A stretch of 64,000 nucleotides of DNA from Variovorax davisae (GTDB lineage Bacteria; Pseudomonadota; Gammaproteobacteria; Burkholderiales; Burkholderiaceae_C), in the NCBI RefSeq assembly GCF_030316845.1, contig NZ_JASZYS010000006.1:1-64000 (forward strand). Reading direction: 5' to 3'. The position numbers and the translations under genes were made by a program. Position 1 is the stretch's first letter. Every line of letters begins with the position of its first letter. Below are positions 8,944 through 18,537 of this stretch, one piece after another. The notes below the pieces were generated by a model, which did no database searches, was not told the DNA's origin, and was given only the letters and a program-made list of their open reading frames with translations.

Positions 8944-9762
8944 CCAAAGTGATCCTGGTCAGATGCGCTCTTATCGAGCGATTTGCCAGCACGGGCGGCC
9001 AGCACAGGTAGGCGGATCCGGGCGGATCCTCCTCAGCCATCCCATTTTGCACCGATCGGCAAGATTGGTGGCGGGCTGGACTTGCCTATGACTGCGAGCG
9101 CTTGCGTTGTGCATGCCCGTCTCTAGGGGCCCTGACTCAACCGACGCGCCCCCTGTTCCGGCAGGTGTTCGCAGCCTTGCCGATCAGATGCCACCAAGCC
9201 GCTAGACCTCAGTCGATGCGATCCGACAGGCGGTTGATTCCGAGGGCTCCTGTCGGGCTCGTTTGCCAGCCTCTGCAGCCTGCTCCACTGGTCATTGTTG
9301 AGCGGGAATTTCTGCGCCATATCGCGGGTTGAACCCGATGCGGTCGCCTTTGTCGATTCTGGGTGGTCGGTCCCATTCTCGTGCGCAACTTGACACGGGG
9401 CCGACGTTGGAGCGCGCAGAAGGTCGCAGGATGGAGCGGGGGCATGGGAAAGAGGTATGCCACGAGAGCCCGACAGGATTCGCGACAGTCACCGGCATCG
9501 AGGAACCTCCCTTGACGGGAGGGCGCCGAGGCAACCTCTACCAGCGCCGGATGACTGTCACTCCGCAGCATCGGGGCGATCGATGGGCCGCGTCTGTGCG
9601 CCAGCACACGGTTCTAGATCGAGTCACGACCATGGTCCACGCGCAGACCTGTTTGTGCGGTAGCGCACCACGTTGGCGAGTCAGGTGCCTATACTGGGTC
9701 ATGGGCTGTGCGCGCACGAGCACGCCCCGGTCATCTCTCGAAACCAGCATCCGGAGGAAACG
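8944..9762. other. Intergenic stretch, no convincing gene
   Basis: About 820 bases separate the divergent kinase and Crp/Fnr genes. Short open frames exist on both strands but none shows family motifs with a ribosome binding site. One leftward frame (9320-9123) begins with residues faintly like an IS5-type transposase, too weakly to call. I see no repeat or terminator here. Confidence 0.5.
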
Positions 9763-10479
9763 ATGGCCCTTCACCCCGAACCTAGAAAGAACCGCCTGCT
9801 CGGCGCACTGCCCGATACCGAATGGCAGCGCTGGCTACCTCAGCTCGAAGCGGTCGAGATGCCGTTGGGCCAGGTGCTCTATGAGTCGGGCACCACGCTG
9901 AGCCACGTCTACTTTCCGACCACTGCCATCGTCTCGTTGTTGTACGTCATGGAAAACGGCGCCTCGGCGGAGATCGCCGTGGTCGGCAACGAGGGTGTCG
10001 TAGGCATCTCGCTGTTCATGGGGGGTGAGTCCACTCCCAGTCGTGCCGTGGTGCAAAGCGCAGGCCATGGTTTCAGGCTCAAGGCACAGGTGATCAAGGA
10101 GGAGTTCAACCGGGCCCCTGTCCTTCACCTCCTGCTGCGCTACACCCAGGCGCTGATCACGCAGATGGCGCAAACGGCGGTATGCAACCGGCACCACTCG
10201 CTGGACCAGCAACTGTGTCGCTGGCTGCTGCTGAGCCTGGATAGGCTGCAGGGCAATGAACTCGTGATGACACAGGAACTGATCGCCAACATGCTCGGCG
10301 TACGCCGCGAAGGCGTTACCGAAGGCGCACTCAAGCTGCAGAGGGCCGGGCTGATCAGCTATTCGCGGGGCCGCATTTCGGTGTTGGACCGGCAAGGGCT
10401 GGAGGGACGCTCCTGCGAGTGCTATGCGGTGGTCAAGAAGGAATACGACAGACTCCTTCCGGACAAGATCGCCATCTAG
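9763..10479 (+). CDS. Crp/Fnr-family transcription regulator
   Basis: The 238-residue protein has a cyclic-nucleotide-binding-like barrel (about 30-130, with LYESGTTLSHVYFPTTAIVSLL and VGNEGVVGIS) and a C-terminal Crp-type helix-turn-helix (about 170-225, with ELIANMLGVRREGVTEGAL). The barrel lacks the cAMP-binding signature, and no Fnr-type cysteine cluster is visible near the start, so the effector is unknown. ATG 9763 is chosen because GGAGG at 9753-9757 lies six bases upstream, although the frame is open further back. A paralogue follows directly. Confidence 0.88.
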   Translation: MALHPEPRKNRLLGALPDTEWQRWLPQLEAVEMPLGQVLYESGTTLSHVYFPTTAIVSLLYVMENGASAEIAVVGNEGVVGISLFMGGESTPSRAVVQSAGHGFRLKAQVIKEEFNRAPVLHLLLRYTQALITQMAQTAVCNRHHSLDQQLCRWLLLSLDRLQGNELVMTQELIANMLGVRREGVTEGALKLQRAGLISYSRGRISVLDRQGLEGRSCECYAVVKKEYDRLLPDKIAI

Positions 10480-10633
10480 ACGGGCAGAACGGGAGGGGTC
10501 GCGCATCAGCGACAAGCCTCAGCGTGAACGAGCATCATTCTTAGGACGCCGTCGCCAGTTGGTCTGTGCGCTGGCAGACAGTCGCACCGGACATTTGCGC
10601 GCAGAGTGGTTCGTCCCCATCACGGAGAGTTCC

Positions 10634-11323
10634 TTGGCCACGATCGAGAACCACCTCATCGAACTGCTCCCGCGCATCGACCGACGGCGTCTGCTGGACG
10701 TCTGCGAGCCGATCCAACTGGTCCTGGGCGACCGGATTCACGAGCCGGGGGCGGAGACCCGACACGTCTACTTTCCGGTCGACGGCTTCATCTCGTTGGT
10801 TGCACGGATCGACGAGCATCCCGGCCTTGAAGTCGGCATGGTGGGTCGCGAAGGGATGTTGGGCTCGAACCTAGCCCTGGGCGTCGCGATCGCGCCCTTG
10901 CGCGCGGTGGTGCAAGGCGCTGGCGCTGCCTGGCGTATCGCCGCATTGGACTTCCAGCGTGAACTGGCGCGCAACCAGCCACTGCAGAGGGTCTTGGCTC
11001 GCTACATTCAGGTCTCGATGTCGCAGCTGGCCACATCCGCTGCCTGCCTGCGTTTTCACCAGATCGGCCCGCGCCTGGCGCGTTGGCTTCTCATGAGCCA
11101 TGACCGCGCCCACGCCGACAGCTTCCACGTCACGCATGAGTTTCTCGCCTACATGCTGGGCGTACGCCGGGTCGGAATCACCGAGGCGGCCGGTTCACTC
11201 CAGCGCGGCGGGCTGATCGAATACAACCGCGGCACCCTCAACGTTCTCGATCGCCCGGGACTCGAAGCCACGGCCTGCGCCTGCTACGCCGCGGACAAGA
11301 AGAGCTACGCGACACTGCTTTGA
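10634..11323 (+). CDS. Second Crp/Fnr-family regulator
   Basis: This protein of about 229 residues is a paralogue of its upstream neighbour, with matching blocks: ETRHVYFPVDGFISLVA, VGREGMLGSNLALG and EFLAYMLGVRRVGITEAA. It has the same barrel-plus-HTH layout and the same lack of cAMP or iron-sulfur signatures. The open frame runs back into the first gene, but homology begins only near residue 70 of it. A TTG codon at 10634, with GGAG at 10624-10627 seven bases upstream, is the most likely start. The tandem pair looks like a local duplication. Confidence 0.82.
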   Translation: MATIENHLIELLPRIDRRRLLDVCEPIQLVLGDRIHEPGAETRHVYFPVDGFISLVARIDEHPGLEVGMVGREGMLGSNLALGVAIAPLRAVVQGAGAAWRIAALDFQRELARNQPLQRVLARYIQVSMSQLATSAACLRFHQIGPRLARWLLMSHDRAHADSFHVTHEFLAYMLGVRRVGITEAAGSLQRGGLIEYNRGTLNVLDRPGLEATACACYAADKKSYATLL

Positions 11324-11438
11324 CCCGATGCGGACATCCGGTGGTCGATGCTCGTGTCTGTGCGCTATCGAACCGACATGGGCGGTGCTGGGGCGTAGAA
11401 ACGAGCATCGGGCTCAGGCCCTGTCACAGCAAGGTGCC

Positions 11439-11717
11439 ATGGAATACGACCGCGACTCAAAGCGCCTCTTCTACCACGGGTGGGAGATTCGCAGCCACCT
11501 CACAAGCGCTTCCTTCGTCGGCACCGTGGCGGCCGGCGCGATGGTGTACTTCGAGGACGCATGCCAGTGCCACATCATCTCGTGCAGGCAGTTCTCCACC
11601 GGAGGCGATGCGATCCATGCGATCGAAATCAAGGCCTCGCTCTGGATCGACGAGCGCGAAAACCATCCCAGAACCTCCACCAGGATCTCCCATGTCGAAC
11701 CCTCCCTTCTTTCATGA
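11439..11717 (+). CDS. Small conserved-looking protein, function unknown
   Basis: A 92-residue soluble protein that begins MEYDRDSKRLFYHGWEIRS. I do not recognise a family. AAGGTG lies just upstream of ATG 11439. Its end overlaps the start of the next gene by 26 bases, suggesting joint translation. It contains two cysteines close together (DACQCHIISC) but no clear metal site. Confidence 0.55.
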   Translation: MEYDRDSKRLFYHGWEIRSHLTSASFVGTVAAGAMVYFEDACQCHIISCRQFSTGGDAIHAIEIKASLWIDERENHPRTSTRISHVEPSLLS

Positions 11718-11964
11718 CGCCTCGGGTGCCGTTCATTTCTGGGTGCCGATCGATGGCGCGCTCGTCGGCGCGAGCATCCGCAAGGAAACATTGCACTACT
11801 GCTATCGGTCGACCGCCGTCGACGACCAGCCGCTGGAGACCTACCAGCGCCACGCGCAGGAGATCGATGCGGCCGTGCGCCGGCGAGTCTCGGGTGGGTC
11901 TGTCGAACCCGTGATGGTGCGTGACTACGACCTCCACGAGGCAGTGGGCAAGGGGATCGAATAG
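11692..11964 (+). CDS. DUF1488-like small protein
   Basis: A 90-residue protein with FHDASGAVHFWVPIDGALV followed by a helical second half ending AAVRRRVSGGS. This fits the small DUF1488 family, whose members are soluble and uncharacterised. ATG 11692 has AGGA seven bases upstream and lies inside the end of the preceding gene, so the two are probably translated together. The gene faces the actP gene convergently. Confidence 0.6.
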   Translation: MSNPPFFHDASGAVHFWVPIDGALVGASIRKETLHYCYRSTAVDDQPLETYQRHAQEIDAAVRRRVSGGSVEPVMVRDYDLHEAVGKGIE

Positions 11965-12002
11965 TCCCCCGGGGCGCACGGCCACAGGTCCGAATCGACC
12001 CT

Positions 12003-13721
12003 TCAGTGACCGGACGCGCCCTCGGCACCTATGCCTGTCTCCGAGCGCACCTGCTGCGCCAGGAACCCCGCCCGGTCCTTGGCCGCGCGCGAGCTCTTGT
12101 CCAGAACGGAGAACAGCCAGATCCCGACGAAGCCGATGGTCATGGAAAACAGCGCGGGCGACTGGTAGGGGAACAGCGCGGAACCCTTGGCATTGCCCAG
12201 TGTCGCTTCCCACACGGCCGGCGACACGACGGTCAGCACCACCGACGAGACCAGGCCGAGAAATCCGCCGATGACGGCGCCGCGGGTGGTGCAGTCCTTC
12301 CACAATACCGACATCAGCAGCACAGGGAAGTTGGCAGAGGCGGCAATGGCGAAGGCCAGGCTCACCATGAACGCGATGTTCTGCTTCTCGAACACGATCC
12401 CCAGCACGACCGCGACGATGCCAAGCGCCACGGTGGTGATGCGCGACACCTTCAGCTCGGCCACGCTGTCGGCCTTGCCCTTCTTGAACACGGTGGCGTA
12501 CAGGTCGTGCGACACCGCGGATGCGCCGGACAAAGTCAGCCCCGCCACCACGGCCAGGATCGTCGCGAAGGCCACCGCCGAGATGAAGCCGAGGAACACG
12601 TTGCCCCCCACCGCTTTCGCCAGGTGGACCGCGGCCATGTTGCCGCCGCCGAGCAGTCCCCCCTTGGCGTCGAGGAACTGCGGGTCGGTCAGCACGAAGG
12701 TGATGGCGCCGAAGCCGATGATGAAAGTCAGCACGTAGAAGTAGCCGATCCAGGTGGTGGCCCACAGGACGGACTTGCGAGCCTCCTTGGCATTGGGCAC
12801 CGTGAAGAATCGCATCAGGATGTGCGGCAAGCCGGCAGTGCCGAACATCAGCGCCATGCCGAAGCTGATCGCAGAGATCGGGTCCTTGATGAAGCCTCCC
12901 GGCCCCATGATCGAGAAGCCCTCGGCGGCAGCGGCCTCGGGCGGCTTGCCCGCGGCGGTCGCGATGGCGGTCTTCACCTCGACTGCCTTCGCGAACATCG
13001 CCTCGGGGCTGAAGCCGAAGTTCCACAGCACCATGAAGGCCATGAAGGACGCCCCCGCGAGCAGCAGGCAGGCCTTGATGATCTGCACCCACGTGGTCGC
13101 TGTCATGCCGCCGAAGAGCACGTACACCATCATGAGTGCGCCGACGATGACCACGGCGATCCAGTACTCCAGGCCGAAGAGCAGTTTGATGAGTTGCCCG
13201 GCGCCCACCATCTGTGCGATCAGGTAGAAGGCGACGACCACCAGCGTGCCAGACGCAGCGAAGACACGCACCGGCGTCTGCTCGAAGCGGAAGGCCGCGA
13301 CGTCGGCAAATGTGAACTTGCCGAGGTTGCGCAGCCGTTCAGCCAGCAGGAAGGTCACCACCGGCCAGCCGACCAGGAAGCCGATCGAGTAGATCAGGCC
13401 GTCGAAGCCGCCGACCATCACCGCCGCGGAAATGCCCAGGAAGGAGGCGGCCGACATGTAGTCGCCTGCGATCGCCATGCCGTTCTGGAAGCCGGTGATG
13501 CCACCGCCGGCGGTGTAGAAGTCGGCCGCGCTCTTGGTCTTGGCCGCGGCCCACTTGGTGATGAAGAGCGTGCCGACGACAAAGGCGGCAAACATTCCGA
13601 TCGCCGTCCAGTTGGTGGGCTGCTTGTCCAGTTGGCCGAGATCGGCGCCGGCGGCCTGCGCAGTACCGGCCGCCAGCAGGAGCATCAGGCCCAGCGCCTT
13701 CGCAACGAGGGGGTGGCTCAT
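12003..13721 (-). CDS. actP: Cation/acetate symporter
   Basis: This 572-residue protein of the sodium:solute symporter family has an N-terminal signal-like segment and about 13 hydrophobic helices. [29 protein letters not shown] matches the ActP signature and is shown here only as a landmark through its [11 protein letters not shown] core. ActP brings acetate and related short acids in with a cation. It is the last gene of acs-DUF485-actP: its start overlaps the stop of the DUF485 gene by four bases. The insertion of about 30 residues around the [18 protein letters not shown] segment is common in betaproteobacterial members. Confidence 0.93.
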   Translation of the reverse strand: MSHPLVAKALGLMLLLAAGTAQAAGADLGQLDKQPTNWTAIGMFAAFVVGTLFITKWAAAKTKSAADFYTAGGGITGFQNGMAIAGDYMSAASFLGISAAVMVGGFDGLIYSIGFLVGWPVVTFLLAERLRNLGKFTFADVAAFRFEQTPVRVFAASGTLVVVAFYLIAQMVGAGQLIKLLFGLEYWIAVVIVGALMMVYVLFGGMTATTWVQIIKACLLLAGASFMAFMVLWNFGFSPEAMFAKAVEVKTAIATAAGKPPEAAAAEGFSIMGPGGFIKDPISAISFGMALMFGTAGLPHILMRFFTVPNAKEARKSVLWATTWIGYFYVLTFIIGFGAITFVLTDPQFLDAKGGLLGGGNMAAVHLAKAVGGNVFLGFISAVAFATILAVVAGLTLSGASAVSHDLYATVFKKGKADSVAELKVSRITTVALGIVAVVLGIVFEKQNIAFMVSLAFAIAASANFPVLLMSVLWKDCTTRGAVIGGFLGLVSSVVLTVVSPAVWEATLGNAKGSALFPYQSPALFSMTIGFVGIWLFSVLDKSSRAAKDRAGFLAQQVRSETGIGAEGASGH

Positions 13722-14026
13722 TTCAGGGCCGCCTTGGCGATCTCGTCGGTCAGCCGGTCGTATTCACCGTTGGCGCGATGGACGTAGATGCCAGTGATGA
13801 CGACGGTGAAGACGATGACGGCCAGCCCGAGCGGCATGCCGATCGTCGTGACGCCGCTGCCCAACCGTGTTGCGAGGAAGGGCTTGTCGAAAGCCACCAG
13901 CAGGATGAAGCCGTAGTACACGACCATCATCGCCGCGGTCAGCCACCAGCCGAAGCGCGAGCGTCTGGACTTCAGCGCCTGGTAGTTCGGGTCGCGCAGG
14001 ATCCTCGACGTCAGATCGTTTTCCAC
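13718..14026 (-). CDS. DUF485 membrane protein (YjcH-like)
   Basis: A 102-residue protein with two hydrophobic helices, one in [19 protein letters not shown] and one in [17 protein letters not shown]. It matches the small DUF485 partner that accompanies ActP symporters, whose precise role is unknown. It lies three bases after acs and overlaps actP by four bases, so it is translated within the acetate operon. Confidence 0.9.
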   Translation of the reverse strand: MENDLTSRILRDPNYQALKSRRSRFGWWLTAAMMVVYYGFILLVAFDKPFLATRLGSGVTTIGMPLGLAVIVFTVVITGIYVHRANGEYDRLTDEIAKAALK

Positions 14027-14029
14027 GGG

Positions 14030-15994
14030 TCAGTTCCTTTCCATGAGCTGATCGAGGACGGCCGGGTTCTCCAGCGTCGAGATGTCCTGCGTGATCGCCT
14101 CGTCCTTGGCGATCGAGCGCAGCAAGCGGCGCATGATCTTTCCGCTGCGCGTCTTGGGCAGGTTGTCACCGAAGCGGATGTCCTTCGGCTTGGCGATGGG
14201 TCCGATCTCCTTCGCCACCCAGTTGCGCAACTCGGTCGCGATCTTCCTGGCGTCGTCACCGGTGGGACGCGGGCCTTTGAGGACGACGAAAGCGCAGATC
14301 GTCTCGCCCGTGGTCTCGTCGGGGCGCCCGACCACCGCGGCCTCGGCCACCAGGGCCGTGCACGACACCAGGGCCGATTCGATTTCCATCGTTCCCATGC
14401 GGTGGCCCGACACGTTGAGCACGTCGTCGATGCGCCCGGTGATGGTGAAATAGCCGGTCTCTGCGTCGCGGATGGCACCGTCACCGGCCAGGTAATAGCC
14501 TTGGAGTTCCGGTGGGAAGTAGCTGAGCTTGAAGCGCTCGGGATCGCCCCAGATGTTGCGGATCATGCCGGGCCAGGGTTTCTTTACCACGAGGAGCCCG
14601 CCTTGGCCGTTGGGCACGTCGTTGCCCGTCTCGTCGACGACCGCGGCCGCTATTCCAGGGAAAGGCAGCGTGCAGGAGCCCGGCACCAGCGGCGTCGCCC
14701 CGGGCAGGGGCGTGATCATGTGGCCACCGGTCTCGGTCTGCCAGAAGGTGTCGACGATCGGGCAACGACCGCCACCGACGTGCTGGTGGTACCACTGCCA
14801 TGCTGCCGGGTTGATCGGCTCGCCCACCGAGCCCAAGATTCGCAGGCTGCCCAGGTCATAGCTGCCGGGATGCACGGCCTCGTTGGCCTCCGCGGCCTTG
14901 ATCAGCGAGCGGATGGCAGTGGGCGCCGTGTAGAACACGCTGACCTTGTGATCCTGGATCATCTTCCAGAAGCGACCCGCATCCGGGTAAGTGGGCACGC
15001 CTTCGAACACGACCTGCGTCGCGCCGATCGCGAGCGGGCCGTACGTGATATAGGTGTGACCGGTGACCCAGCCGATGTCGGCGGTGCACCAGAACACGTC
15101 CTCGGCCTTCATGTCGAAGGTCCAGGTCGTGCTCACCGCCGCATGCACCAGATAGCCGCCGGTCGAGTGCTGCACGCCCTTGGGCTTGCCGGTCGATCCC
15201 GACGTGTAGAGGATGAACAGCGGATGCTCCGCGCCGACCCATTCGGGATCGCAGGTCTCGCCCTGCGCCTGCATTTCCTCGTGCATCCAGCGGTCGCGCG
15301 AAGCGTCCCAGGCGACCTGGCCGGCCGTGCGCCGGTACACGATGACGTCCTTGACCGACTCGCAGCCGCCGAGCGCCATCGCTTCGTCGACGATGGCCTT
15401 GAGCGGCAGTTGCTTGCCGCCGCGCAGTTGCTCATCGGCCGTGATCACCATCACTGCGCTCGCCCCCGCGATGCGATCGCGCAGGCTTTGCGCCGAGAAG
15501 CCTCCGAACACCACCGAATGCGTCGCGCCGATGCGCGCACAGGCCTGCATTGCCACGACCCCTTCGACGCTCATCGACATGTAGATGACGACGCGATCGC
15601 CCTTCTTCACGCCGCGTGCCTTCAGCGCATTGGCCAGGCGGCAAGTGCGCGCCAGGAGGTCGCTGTAGGTGACGCTGTTGATGCGGCCATCGTCGGCCTC
15701 AAAGAGAATGGCCACCTTGTCACCCAGGCCGCGCTCGACATGGCGATCCAGGCAGTTGTAGGAGGCATTGAGCGTGCCGTCCTCGAACCACTTGAAGAAC
15801 GGCGCGTCGGTTTCATCGAGCGATTTCGTGAAGGGCGTCTTCCAGCTCACGAACTCGCGGGCCAGACGTGCCCAGTAGGCGCTGTGGTCGGCCTCGGCCT
15901 CGCCCACCAGCTTCCGATAGGCCGGCATCCCGCATACGTGCGCGCCCTTCATGGCAGCCGCTGGTACCGGGTATCTGGTCGCTTCTTCGCTCAC
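14030..15994 (-). CDS. acs: Acetyl-CoA synthetase, AMP-forming
   Basis: The 654-residue enzyme makes acetyl-CoA from acetate, ATP and CoA. Signatures include [14 protein letters not shown] (nucleotide loop), [28 protein letters not shown], and [12 protein letters not shown], which holds the lysine acetylated in this family. The frame extends 19 codons further upstream, but GTG 15994 follows AAGGAGA at the right distance and gives the usual N-terminus, so I chose it. The ribosome binding site sits in one arm of a short inverted repeat (16002-16016). It is the first gene of acs-DUF485-actP. Confidence 0.95.
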   Translation of the reverse strand: MSEEATRYPVPAAAMKGAHVCGMPAYRKLVGEAEADHSAYWARLAREFVSWKTPFTKSLDETDAPFFKWFEDGTLNASYNCLDRHVERGLGDKVAILFEADDGRINSVTYSDLLARTCRLANALKARGVKKGDRVVIYMSMSVEGVVAMQACARIGATHSVVFGGFSAQSLRDRIAGASAVMVITADEQLRGGKQLPLKAIVDEAMALGGCESVKDVIVYRRTAGQVAWDASRDRWMHEEMQAQGETCDPEWVGAEHPLFILYTSGSTGKPKGVQHSTGGYLVHAAVSTTWTFDMKAEDVFWCTADIGWVTGHTYITYGPLAIGATQVVFEGVPTYPDAGRFWKMIQDHKVSVFYTAPTAIRSLIKAAEANEAVHPGSYDLGSLRILGSVGEPINPAAWQWYHQHVGGGRCPIVDTFWQTETGGHMITPLPGATPLVPGSCTLPFPGIAAAVVDETGNDVPNGQGGLLVVKKPWPGMIRNIWGDPERFKLSYFPPELQGYYLAGDGAIRDAETGYFTITGRIDDVLNVSGHRMGTMEIESALVSCTALVAEAAVVGRPDETTGETICAFVVLKGPRPTGDDARKIATELRNWVAKEIGPIAKPKDIRFGDNLPKTRSGKIMRRLLRSIAKDEAITQDISTLENPAVLDQLMERN

Positions 15995-16001
15995 TGCGTC
16001 T

Positions 16002-16016
16002 CCTTGCCTGGCAAGG
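16002..16016 (-). promoter_or_regulatory. Inverted repeat covering the acs ribosome binding site
   Basis: CCTTGCC-T-GGCAAGG forms a perfect inverted repeat. On the acs mRNA, the AAGG of the ribosome binding site is in its 3' arm, so a six-pair hairpin could mask it. A protein operator is an equal possibility. No experimental support can be read from sequence. Confidence 0.35.
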
Positions 16017-16602
16017 CTTGCTTCAATCAGCCAAACGCTGAAGGTCCGCACGCCAACAGCCCTACCCTGCGCTCACGCGGCGCTTGGGTCTGTGCGCTAG
16101 CACACCAACGGGAGCGGCTTCCTCGGCGCCGCAGTGCCCTCGAACGACTCTTCGACACCTCCCTGGGGAGGGCCGCTCGTCCCAATGCAAGGTGACGCAC
16201 GGACCGGGGCCGCCACGGCGACGCATCCCTCTCCCGCAAATGAACGCGCAGAGTGCCCAGATCTGTTGGCGCCGCGGTTGCGCAAGGCAAGTGACACTCA
16301 CCAGTGTCTGAGTTGCAGCGGATGCTGCCTTTCGATGGCGCTCGGCCAACTCGCGCTGTCATGCCGAGTGCAGCCATACACCTTCGGCGTAGATACCAGA
16401 ATCAACGGCCGGTTCCAGTGTGCGGATTCAACCGGTCGATGCAACACACTAGAAACTGCGTATGCAGAAGGAGTGTTGCAGATGAAGTATCGAACGCGGA
16501 CCTACTATACGGACACCCAGATGTCCGAACTGCTGGGTGCGTTGCTGGTGCGCAGGTCCGACAGAACGGGTCGCGTCAGCAGGCGTGTCCCGGCGCTGTG
16601 GG
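16017..16602. other. Intergenic stretch upstream of acs
   Basis: Apart from the IS30-like remnant at 16482 I find nothing convincing in this roughly 590-base stretch. It must contain the acs promoter on the minus strand, but no -35/-10 pair stands out. Confidence 0.4.
16482..16562 (+). pseudogene. Remnant of an IS30-type transposase N-terminus
   Basis: Beginning at ATG 16482, with AAGGAG nine bases upstream, the frame reads MKYRTRTYYTDTQMSELLG. Its first dozen residues look like the N-terminus of IS30-family transposases (KYRTRTYYTDxQK). Similarity fades within about 25 codons, and the region then runs antisense into the TTT binding-protein gene. This is a fragment at most, without visible terminal repeats. 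Confidence 0.5.
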
Positions 16603-17595
16603 CTACTGCGGCGCCACGCCCATTTCGCGGATCAGCGGTGGCACTACGGCCACTTCGGCCGCGTACTGCTGCGCGAACTCTGCGGGTGTATTGCCGAGCG
16701 CCGCAAAGCCCGCCTCCGCGAGGTACTTTTGCAACGCGGGTTCGCGCACCGCCGCCTGCACCGCCTGCGCGAGTTGGTCGCGAACCGCAGAAGGGACCAT
16801 GGCCGGCGCCAGCAACCCGGCCCAGATCTCGTTGGTGAACACGAACCCTTTGAAGCCCGCCTCACTGAACGTCTGCACGTCGGGAAGCAGTGGCGAGCGC
16901 TTGGGCCCCACCACTGCCAGCGCCTTGATCTTGCCGTCGGCGATCAATGGCGCGGCGACGTTCGGTCCGGTGAAGGTCAAGCCGATCTGGTTTCCCAGCA
17001 GATCCTGAAGCGCCGGCGGCGAGCCGCGATAAGGCACCTCGGTGAGTTTCACCTTGGCTTGGCGTGCCATGGATTCCATGACCTGGGCCGGCAGCGTCCC
17101 CGGTCCCCACGAACCATAGGCGTCCGGCACGGTCCCGCCCTTGATGCCGGCAATGAGTTCAGGCAGGTTGCTGGCCTTCACGCTCGGGTGCGCCACGAGC
17201 ACCGGGCCGTTGGAGGCTACCTTGCTGATGAAGGCGAAGTCCTTGCGCGGATCGTAGGGCAGGGACTTCAGCACCGCCAGCGCGCCGATCAGCGCATCTG
17301 CAGTGGTGAACAGCAAGGTGTAGCCGTCGGCACTGGCGCGCGCGACTTCCGCGGCAGCGATGGAGCCGACAGCGCCCGGCTTGTTGTCAATCACGATGGG
17401 TTGCCCCAGGCGCGGCACCAGGATCTCAGCCAGCTTGCGTGCGATGGCGTCGATGGGTGAACCCGCCGGCGACGGGACCAACCACCGCATCGGCTTGGCG
17501 GGGTACGGGGTCTGCGCGAACGAGGGAGGCAGGCCCAGCGCGAGTGACAGCGGAAGTGCGCTGCCACCCATGACGAAACGACGACGATTCAACAT
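16603..17595 (-). CDS. TTT-family periplasmic binding protein (Bug type)
   Basis: The 330-residue exported protein has a signal peptide with a twin-arginine-like start (MLNRRRFVMGG) and cleavage near PPSFAQ. The mature part follows the Bug/TctC plan: YPAKPMRWLVPSPAGSPIDAIAR, IVIDNKPGAVGSIAAAEVA, and a C-terminal ALGNTPAEFAQ. These proteins bind carboxylates for tripartite tricarboxylate transporters or act in sensing. No membrane components are nearby, so it is an orphan. ATG 17595 is preferred because GGAG lies eight bases upstream. It lies 19 bases after the hydrolase gene, which may supply or use the transported acid. Confidence 0.9.
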   Translation of the reverse strand: MLNRRRFVMGGSALPLSLALGLPPSFAQTPYPAKPMRWLVPSPAGSPIDAIARKLAEILVPRLGQPIVIDNKPGAVGSIAAAEVARASADGYTLLFTTADALIGALAVLKSLPYDPRKDFAFISKVASNGPVLVAHPSVKASNLPELIAGIKGGTVPDAYGSWGPGTLPAQVMESMARQAKVKLTEVPYRGSPPALQDLLGNQIGLTFTGPNVAAPLIADGKIKALAVVGPKRSPLLPDVQTFSEAGFKGFVFTNEIWAGLLAPAMVPSAVRDQLAQAVQAAVREPALQKYLAEAGFAALGNTPAEFAQQYAAEVAVVPPLIREMGVAPQ

Positions 17596-17614
17596 GTGCA
17601 ACTCCATGTGGACG

Positions 17615-18403
17615 TCAGGCGAAGGGCCGGTAGCAGCGCGCGAGGAACTCGCCGACCACGCGGTTGAAGTGCTCGGGCTCTTCGAAATACGCCGAATGTG
17701 CGGACTGCAGGAACTCGTAAAGCTCTGCGCCGGGAATCAGCGTCGCCACATGGCGGTGGCTGTCGGGCGTGAGGAAAACGTCCAGGGCGCCGCCCATCAT
17801 CAGCGTCGGCACGCGGTAGCCTTCGAAGTCTTGCGGGTGCAGCTTGACGTCGTCGTCCTGCATGCGCCGTGCGTTGAATGGCTGGTTCAGCAGGCGGATC
17901 TGGTCGTAGAGGAATTTCATGCTGGGGTTCTGTTCGATGAAGTGCGGCGCGAGGAAGCCGGTGGCAACGCCGCGGCCCGTGCGGTTCATGAAGCGCTCGC
18001 CGGACTCCCGGAGCACCTTCCAGTTCTGTTCCGAGTAGGCGGGCGTCGGCGTGCCAGTAAGCACCAAGCTCGCCACGCGATCGGGGTGGCGCGCCGCCAG
18101 CGGCAGGCCCGCCCACGCGCCCAGCGACTGGCAGACGAAGGCGGCCTTGTCGATGCCCTCGGCATCGAGGACGGCGCGCATGTCGTCGGGAAAGTACCTC
18201 GGGTGCACGTCTTCGACAGGGCACTTCGAGTTCTTGAAGCCGCGAAGGTCGACGGTGATCACGCGGTACTGCTTCGCGAAGTGCGGAACCTGCTGGAACC
18301 ACGAGAGGGTGTTGCCTCCGCCTCCGTGCACGAAAACGATGGGGCGGCCCTCGCCGTGGACCTCGTAGTAGAGCTTCACGCCCTTGGAATCTGCATAAGA
18401 CAT
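17615..18403 (-). CDS. Alpha/beta hydrolase
   Basis: A 262-residue soluble hydrolase. The oxyanion region is FVHGGGGNTLSW, the nucleophile serine lies in VCQSLGAWAG, the acid is probably in DVFLTPDSH, and the histidine in SAHSAYFEEPEHF. The CQSLG elbow differs from the classical GxSxG because cysteine replaces the first glycine. This group includes enol-lactone hydrolases and carboxylesterases, and no substrate can be assigned. It sits between an AraC regulator and a TTT binding protein on the same strand, suggesting a small catabolic unit. Confidence 0.85.
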   Translation of the reverse strand: MSYADSKGVKLYYEVHGEGRPIVFVHGGGGNTLSWFQQVPHFAKQYRVITVDLRGFKNSKCPVEDVHPRYFPDDMRAVLDAEGIDKAAFVCQSLGAWAGLPLAARHPDRVASLVLTGTPTPAYSEQNWKVLRESGERFMNRTGRGVATGFLAPHFIEQNPSMKFLYDQIRLLNQPFNARRMQDDDVKLHPQDFEGYRVPTLMMGGALDVFLTPDSHRHVATLIPGAELYEFLQSAHSAYFEEPEHFNRVVGEFLARCYRPFA

Positions 18404-18537
18404 GTCATGGCTTTCATGGTGGCTGTCAGTGCCTTGACTTTAGGGAGCGCACCCCGGGCGATGGGGGCGATAAACGGTCAACGTGGGTGCAGATTCAGAC
18501 AATGCGCAGCGGCCAAGCGGCCAAGCGGGCTAAGCCG

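Noticed and set aside
9123..9320. A leftward frame whose first residues faintly resemble an IS5 transposase
   Set aside because: Similarity covers under ten residues and no other transposase feature or terminal repeat is present.
12006..13787. A very long open frame on the plus strand opposite actP
   Set aside because: It is the shadow of the actP and DUF485 genes in high-GC DNA. It reads as histidine/arginine-rich sequence without any family motif.
13778..16195. An open frame of about 800 codons opposite acs
   Set aside because: Also a shadow of a strongly coding gene. The acs reading has full catalytic motifs, this one has none.
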